Shown piece after piece: positions 58,207 through 64,000 of a stretch of 64,000 nt of DNA; within the stretch, counting starts at the first letter, position 1; each line of letters begins with the position of its first letter. The stretch covers positions 1 through 64,000 of the forward strand of contig JASAMV010002011.1 of assembly GCA_030248065.1 (NCBI GenBank), written 5' to 3'. Source of the DNA: Rhynchonema sp. JSB1_4 (taxonomy: Eukaryota > Nematoda > Chromadorea > Monhysterida > Xyalidae). The position numbers and the translations under genes are program-made. A model generated the notes under the pieces. That model saw nothing but the letters and a program-made list of their open reading frames with translations. It was not told the DNA's origin and ran no database searches.

Positions 58207-58432
58207 TTGTGGACTGGAAGTCTGCCAGCCAACGCAACGTGTATCGTGTGGCGTGCAAAGCAGTGTGTGTCTGCACGGTTGCATGGGTATAAGTGCAACT
58301 TTGAGCCGCAGCCAGACCGCGTTCCCGTAGCTCAGTTGGTAGAGCAACTGGCTATCCAGGCCTGGTGGCTGGGAGGTCGGAGGTTCGAGTCCTTCCGGGA
58401 GCATACGTTTGGTGTGGCGGTTCAGAGTTCAC
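58207..58432 (+). mobile_element. tRNA-derived SINE, copy 2, tRNA-like core 58321-58403
   Basis: The 83-nt core differs from the 40538 copy at about two positions (CTATCC for CTGTCC and CTGGGAG for CTGGAAG). The A box TAGCTCAGTTGG and B box GGTTCGAGTCC are intact. The 5' part (GTGGACTGGAAGTCTGCC) and 3' part (TTTGGTGTGGCGGTTCAGAG) are shared too. The upstream part has a 17-bp insertion (TGCACGGTTGCATGGG region) relative to copy 1. Confidence 0.75.
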
Positions 58433-58439
58433 ACCTTTT

Positions 58440-58920
58440 TCTGGGGGCTGGGGCTGAATTAAGCTGCTCGACCGGTAAAAATAAGTGCGGTGCCGGAGTG
58501 GCCTATTAGGAGACGGGGTACCCGCGCGCAGTACAGGTACCCACTCAGCCCCTTTGAGGTCTACCGTACCCCTTCCGAGAAGTCACGCAAGAAGAAAAAG
58601 ACAACTAAATCGCAATACTTTTCACTCTCGAACACCTCAGATGTCAAAAAAATCGCGCGCCAAATACACGCATTTTCATTGGCTTTTGTGGTTCCGGCAC
58701 AAAAAATCGTCAAAATTTTCGCGCGCTTCTACTGCTTTGACTGATACATTCGGTAATAGGCGCCGAATTTTGAACAAGCACTGGATGAAAAATGACGTTT
58801 CAGAAATGGGACAAGCATTGGATGAAAGTGAGTTTTCGCCCAGGCACTCCTTAAATTCGAACATATTATAATACAGTATACACCTACCGTAGCTACGCCC
58901 CTGGAGATTGTACGACAAAA
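58440..58920 (+). mobile_element. degenerate family M-like element
   Basis: CCCCTTTGAGGTCTACCGTA, then TCCGAGAAGTCACGC, AAATCGCAATACTTTTCAC and AAAAAATCGCGCGCC, resemble the family M interior. A related stretch is at 41670-41760. The ends were not found, and no gene is visible to 59331. Confidence 0.35.
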
Positions 58921-59331
58921 AATACAAGATTTTTATCTCGTTTCATGTGCAATTTGTTTATTAACTGCAGCTTTTCATATCGTATCATATCATACATATC
59001 TCGAATCGTACTTATCGATCTCACAGCGGGTGGTGGGGGTGGGAGCGGGCAACGAACTACATCACGTAATTTTGTCTTTGTTTACAGGATATGTCACGCA
59101 ACGACACTGCCCCATGACCTAGATGCTTTTCACAATTCGCGTATTATACTTTCGTCTAGTGAGAGAATATGCCTACGTCTCTGTAACTAATGGATTATAC
59201 AGCTCTACAGTCTCATCATCACCTAAATAACTCGCGCGTTTCAACCAACGTAGTTGCTTATAAAATTCTAGCGACAACGAAGTGTTGGGATTGTTTTGCA
59301 AGATTCGACTGCGGCTTTGGCTGTTATTCAA

Positions 59332-59605
59332 AAGCATCACCATGTGGCTTTATAAGAATTGGTCAACTTTTTTTCCTGATTCGTAAAGAGGGAAGTGACG
59401 GGACAATGACGTTGCGTTGCGTGATCGCACACAAAGCATGTAGTAAAGAGAATGTTTCTGACCTGCGGCAACGTGGTTGATCTGCTAAATTATTTTTAAT
59501 TGAAAATGTTTTGTGAGAATCACAAATAGCACAGTGGTTAAGAGTGACTGAACTTGAAAATCAGGATTGATTTGATGAATTCTTAAATGGCCATTATGCG
59601 ACCAA
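59332..59605 (-). mobile_element. TA-flanked MITE family H, inverted copy
   Basis: It is the reverse of the 43010 copy: GTGGCTTTATAAGAATTGG on the left and GCCATTATGCGACCAA, then TA, on the right. The left terminus is degenerate. Confidence 0.6.
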
Positions 59606-59747
59606 TAGTCATTTGAGTTTTCCGTCGATTTTGTGACCTAGTTAGTATTCATGTGCCACTCCTGGATATTTTTTGTATACTATGTCTGCATGTATGTATA
59701 GTATTTCCTTTTTATGCGAGTCAAAGGAGGTCGTGTCAACGTTGTTA

Positions 59748-59962
59748 GCCAACTCCTAGCTACATAAGGTCGAAAGTCCACGACTCTCCTTGAAAATGCA
59801 AAGAAAGAGAAATCACACGTGACATGCACGCCGCCAACGTCACCAGAAGCCTGAAACATTGTTTCGTGCGCTGGCTTCTTACGTGGCGTGTGTCGTCTGA
59901 TTTCTCTTTCTTTGCATTTTAAAGATGAATCGCACAATTTCGACCTTAACTAGGAGCAACTG
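59748..59962. mobile_element. foldback MITE with AAGGTCGAAA arms
   Basis: The left side (CCAACTCCTAGC, AAGGTCGAAA, TGCAAAGAAAGAGAAATC) is mirrored on the right (GATTTCTCTTTCTTTGCA, TTTCGACCTT, ACTAGGAG). The AAAGAGAAATC core is shared with family G. No gene is seen to 60760. Confidence 0.6.
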
Positions 59963-60770
59963 GACCGCAGGGTGTTTGGGCCAATATAATAAGGAAAGAC
60001 TATATGTATGTATGTATTTCTGGATATCGGAGCTAGCATGGTAATGCTAAGCGACATATGGTTGATTCCTTATATTGCGTGAGTTGAAAAATTTAAACTC
60101 ACGCCATTTTCACAAGACTTAACTTGAGAAGCCCAAACTTGCACACAACTTGTACGGCGTGGACTTCTAGGTCCACACAAAATTTCATTCCGCTGCGTGC
60201 CCACTCGCGCGATCGCGGGCAAGATACAGTTGAAATTTTTGTAAAAACGTTCTTTCCCTTTTTTTTTCCACAAAAGAGTAGTCAGGGCCCAGACGTTACT
60301 GAACACCAGAAATGTTAATATCGCATATAGGGTTTTCGCACACGAGAAACACGATGGTGCTATCGCTGACTTCGTAACTCCACGACTGAGACCGGTTCCA
60401 GACCATGACTACGACTTTTTGTATGTAAAGTGTGCTTCCCGAAGTAAAATTTCGCCGAAAAGTTGGGTTACCAGAACTATTAAAGTTGTATATGTGGTTT
60501 TCGCACTCGAGAAACACGGTGGTGCTATCGCCGAGTTCGTAACTTTTAGTATGAACGGTTCCAGACCATGACTTTTTGTACAGAAAGTATGGTTCTAAAG
60601 CCAAAATCAGCGGTTATATGTGTTTTTAATCGTTGTTACGTCAAACATATATTAATTCCAATTGGTTAAATGTTTTTCAGCTCAAAAAGAGCCATAATGG
60701 ACGCTCAGACACACACAACAATGCATTAGTGCACGCTACGCAGTTGCCTGATTGATAAAGCGCACAATGT

Positions 60771-60862
60771 ATTACCCACAACACACAGCCAGCCAGCCAG
60801 CACACACACACAGGCAGGCAGCCAGCACACACACACACAGGCAGCCAGCACAACAGGCAATG
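60771..60862. repeat. ACAC / CAGGCAGCCAGC simple repeat
   Basis: Alternating (AC)n runs and CAGGCAGCCAGC units. It produces Cys-rich shadow ORFs on the minus strand. Confidence 0.85.
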
Positions 60863-60913
60863 CAGCAATGCACGCGTAGTTACATATGTAGTAAAGCTTG
60901 TGAAGGAGATTGG

Positions 60914-60987
60914 CGAAGCGATGTCCGAGCGGTATAACGCGCAGCACTGAAGATGAAAGGCCGCGGGTTCAAACATTCACGCGCGCA
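60914..60987 (+). ncRNA. tRNA-like sequence (class II A box), probably SINE-derived
   Basis: TGTCCGAGCGG fits a Ser/Leu-type A box and GGGTTCAAAC is close to a B box, about 35 bp apart. The acceptor stem does not pair convincingly (GGCGAAG against CGCGCGC), so this is a pseudogene or SINE head, not a functional tRNA. Confidence 0.4.
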
Positions 60988-61194
60988 GCTAACTTTGTTT
61001 TATCTTACTAACTTTTAATGAATTCTGGGTAACATTTTTCAGTTTTTTTCGTGTTTTTATTTGAGATTAATTATTAAGCACAGGTGCGGTTCGCAGTTTA
61101 TGCGCTGTGATGTCATTCATGATAAAATACCCACAAGATATCAACTTGTTAATTAAAATTGCTGTTGCTCTCTAACACTCGAAGCTTTTTCCGC

Positions 61195-61398
61195 ATGTAT
61201 AATTTGACTTTCGTGGGAAAGTTAAATAGTAGTTTTTACGTAACATTGAATCCAAGATCAGATGCAGCGGCCAACACCAAAGCAATCTGGAGACTGATGT
61301 TTGACACTTATTTCGTTGCTGAAGCTGAAGGGACAGGTTGCATGGAAGTTCATTGCACAGCTTTGCTTGGTACTAAACCAACAAGTGCCATTCTCTGA
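61195..61398 (+). CDS. unassigned 67-codon ORF
   Basis: It runs ATG to TGA, with a fairly even amino-acid mix (MYNLTFVGKLNSS, then NTKAIWRLMFDTYF). No splice sites, motif or homology are evident. It could be an exon of an unrecognised gene or chance. Confidence 0.2.
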   Translation: MYNLTFVGKLNSSFYVTLNPRSDAAANTKAIWRLMFDTYFVAEAEGTGCMEVHCTALLGTKPTSAIL

Positions 61399-61855
61399 GA
61401 CGATGCGCAATCAGTGCGCTATAAATGATGGTACCTAGGGTGTCAAATACATACCTGGCGGTAAATTAAAAAAAATAAATAACTTGACAAGTTACCATGT
61501 TCCTCAAAAGCATGGACATGCGCGTGGGGGTGGGGCACTGCGTTGGTTTTGTTTCAGTGGTGGGTGAAGACGCAGACACAAGCGTGTCTCCATTGTTAGA
61601 ACCCCATAGTGAAATCGAAACACAAAATTGGCCTTATGTCACGATAACCACCGACTCATATATCCTGCCAAAAAGTACAGCATCCTTAAACTAACCCCCA
61701 CACCTCATTGCGCTCATGTGCGTTGATTACTTGAGAAAAGTCTGATGGTCGACATTTTCTTAGTTAGAACCATTGCTTGCCGGAACTGAAAACTTTCTGT
61801 GGCTGATTTATCCCGGGTTCTCTGTTTGGCGCTTGCGCGATATAAAAGAACGACA

Positions 61856-62419
61856 CAAGAAAGAAAAATGCCCCAAGGGGCATAAAAGAAATATGGTTCC
61901 CTGGCTGACTGGCATAAAAGAACGATACTAGCTTGCACCACTTTGCTGATGTTTCATTAGGCACTGGAATAAACGTAAGTGTGTTCTGAGCTGTTTGATA
62001 CCGAAACAGTAGACATTGAACCATATTCCCGGCGCGAACTCTTTTGAATCAACACCCAGCCGATATCGAAACTTTCGTGCAAACCCACATATTTAGGCAA
62101 CTGTTTCTTCTTTTCAACCTCACGACGGTAACTGTGCAGTCTTCGGCTGCGCACGATGGTTCAACAAGGAGAGAAATAAAGAGAATATTGCAATCTTTCA
62201 ATATCTCCGTGCCCTGTGTCTCTGGTGGCAAGACAGCACGCGCCGGGAATATGGTTCAATGTCTACTGTTTCGGTATCAAACAGCTCAGAACACACTTAC
62301 GTTTATTCCAGTGCCTAATGAAACATCAGCAAAGTGGTGCAAGCTAGTATCGTTCTTTTATGCCAGTCAGCCAGGGAACCATATTTCTTTTATGCCCCTT
62401 GGGGCATTTTTCTTTCTTG
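61856..62419. repeat. perfect 180-bp inverted repeat with 204-bp spacer
   Basis: The arms 61856-62035 and 62240-62419 are reverse complements over 180 bp with no mismatch that I can find. The outer ends are CAAGAAAGAAAAATGCCCC and its complement; the inner ends are ATATTCCCGGCGC and its complement. The right arm carries an ORF from ATG 62251 to 62469 (73 codons, hydrophobic toward its end); the left arm carries the same frame on the other strand. The transcript would fold into a long hairpin. Confidence 0.85.
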
Positions 62420-63113
62420 TTGCAGTATATCTGTATATTTTCCATATATGGTTTCGATATGCGCTGTGAAGGTCAACATGACAGCCCCAGGCTTTGTGTT
62501 GGCCGATATATTCCACCCAAAACAAGGGCATGCCGGACAAATCTCTTCAGCAACACCCATCACCAAGAAGATGCAAATTGGCCACGTATGAAGGTCAAGC
62601 CAAGCGCAACTTTAGACCTATACATATACAAGTCTACTGCCTCACAAAAACAGTAAACCGCTGTTTTTTTACTGCTTGTTGACAGTAGACTGATTAGGCA
62701 ACGTCCTACGACAAGAAATAGATGTGTTATACATAGTTCTCTGGAACAAATGAACTTTTGCATAGACATGTGATTATCTGTGTAATTAATAAGAAGATTG
62801 TTTAAAAATAACAACAGTTCCAAGAGACAATAAGACAGGAGATATTGGGCTCACTCTATATAATCATGCAGTATAAAACTTTTATCTATGACTGGGTTGC
62901 CTTGAGGGCTGCAAAGGCGTGCCCTCAAAGCATCTCACCGTCTGACCAAAACTTTTATCTGTTCCAATGACCTAGTTTTTGTCCAACTATGGTATTTCTC
63001 TAATTTTAGCCCCAGTTGCATTGCACAAATCACAGACAGTTGCGTTGACAATAATTGTATTAGTGATACAATTTGCGCTCGGTTTTCCGGTGCGTGCGGT
63101 ATTTTTGGGTACA

Positions 63114-63335
63114 GTCAAACCACCAGCTCGTGAGACAGACGTATAGTTACGGTTCCACGTGTTTCGAAACTTTTTCGACAACAAAGGAAAGAGAAATCGC
63201 CTATGCATGAACACATGAACATGCACAATTTCTCTTTACCTTTGCTTTGCACGATTTCTCTTTACCTTTGCTTTCGAAATGTTTTCGAAACGTGCGTGGA
63301 ACCGTAACCGGCGTCTCATGGGCTCGTGGTTGGAC
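63114..63335 (+). mobile_element. MITE family G, copy 4
   Basis: GTCAAACCACCAGCTCGTGA on the left and TCATGGGCTCGTGGTTGGAC on the right are inverted repeats. Inside them lies a second pair (GTTACGGTTCCACGTGTTTC and ACGTGCGTGGAACCGTAAC, the latter with CG variation). The interior repeats GCACGATTTCTCTTTACC. The DNA from 63336 to 64000 shows no gene. Confidence 0.6.
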
Positions 63336-64000
63336 CAAACGCGCAAACATACAGTACTATCCTTTTTACTTTTGATAAAGCAATTCCGCAGTTGATTACG
63401 CTTTTACTTATGCACTTTGCCCTATTGTGATACCTAAAATGGCACGTTTCCTCAGCGGCGGGGGTTACTGTGGAATGTGCGCTAATTAACACGCTAGTAT
63501 ACTCAGATTTCTTTGTTGTTTGACGTCTGGACAGACACTTAGGTATGCGGATCAGATGTGGTGTCAGTCAACAATTAACGGACCGAAAAGACACCCGAAT
63601 ACTTGTTTTTCGACTCGTTGCACGCGCGCGCCCCTGCTTGGGCTGTCCTCCATTATGAGCTCGACGGTCCTGTGTTGTTTCTCGTGTTAGCGGCACTTCG
63701 CGTTTAGGTACGTAGCTTATGCTCCCTCATCGCGGTTGGTATACATAGATCATCGCTGAAAAAAGACATAAGCCTCAAACCTATATACATATATCCTGTC
63801 CACGCACCGATAGATCGCAAGAGCCTGAAAACGGTGCAACCACGCTGCCTCATGACGAAAAAAATTGTGCCCTGAGAAAAATCGAACCATCACGGGGCAG
63901 GCGTAATGCCATTGTTGTAGAGTATCCAGTGCAATGTTTTTGCACAGCACGACATAATGTCTGTGCGATGTTTCAATGATGATCATGGGTATCAGAAAAA

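Noticed and set aside
60070..60604. Repeated AGAAACACGATGGTGCTATCG and GTTCCAGACCATGACT blocks as a CRISPR-like or coding array
   Set aside because: Only two diverged copies exist in eukaryotic DNA; this is an old tandem duplication of noncoding sequence.

Overview
The window is nuclear DNA from an invertebrate animal; I cannot place it more closely. The genes are split by GT-AG introns of about 50 bp to over 1 kb. Their products are metazoan-type: pyrroline-5-carboxylate reductase (P5CR), the SRAP-domain abasic-site sensor HMCES, and a PARP with WWE, WGR, regulatory and ART domains. Most intergenic DNA is short DNA transposons. No prokaryotic operons or signals were seen. I rebuilt each gene by hand from splice sites and reading phase, checking each intron against protein family knowledge.

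Layout. 128-2681 (+): 3' part of a coiled-coil protein gene. 4728-7554 (+): complete seven-exon P5CR. 8420-11619 (-): complete nine-exon HMCES, convergent with P5CR. 11.9-21.7 kb: a deep nest of hAT-like and TA-flanked elements plus a dead LINE reverse transcriptase. 22031-30091 (+): complete thirteen-exon PARP of 761 aa. 30-51 kb: gene-poor, with many MITEs, tRNA-derived SINE copies and one tentative three-exon membrane protein (40734-42321). 51426-53906: an LTR element bounded by 229-bp repeats and a CGTTT target duplication, encoding an SGNH-hydrolase-like protein and no visible reverse transcriptase. 55264-55868 (+): a two-exon gene for a small secreted, possibly neuropeptide-like protein. 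56-64 kb: MITEs, a second full SINE copy, a perfect 180-bp inverted repeat and a few weak ORFs.

The genes do not form a pathway. HMCES and PARP both act in DNA damage responses, but they sit 10 kb apart with the nest between them, so I draw no functional link. The mobile DNA is the most informative part. Many 8-bp target duplications are perfect, so the insertion order can be read directly. Several hAT-like families have interiors made of simple tandem repeats, and several otherwise unrelated families share a short GC palindrome followed by an A/T run. The strongest candidates for something new are the LTR element carrying an SGNH-like protein and the WWE-WWE-WGR-PARP architecture.
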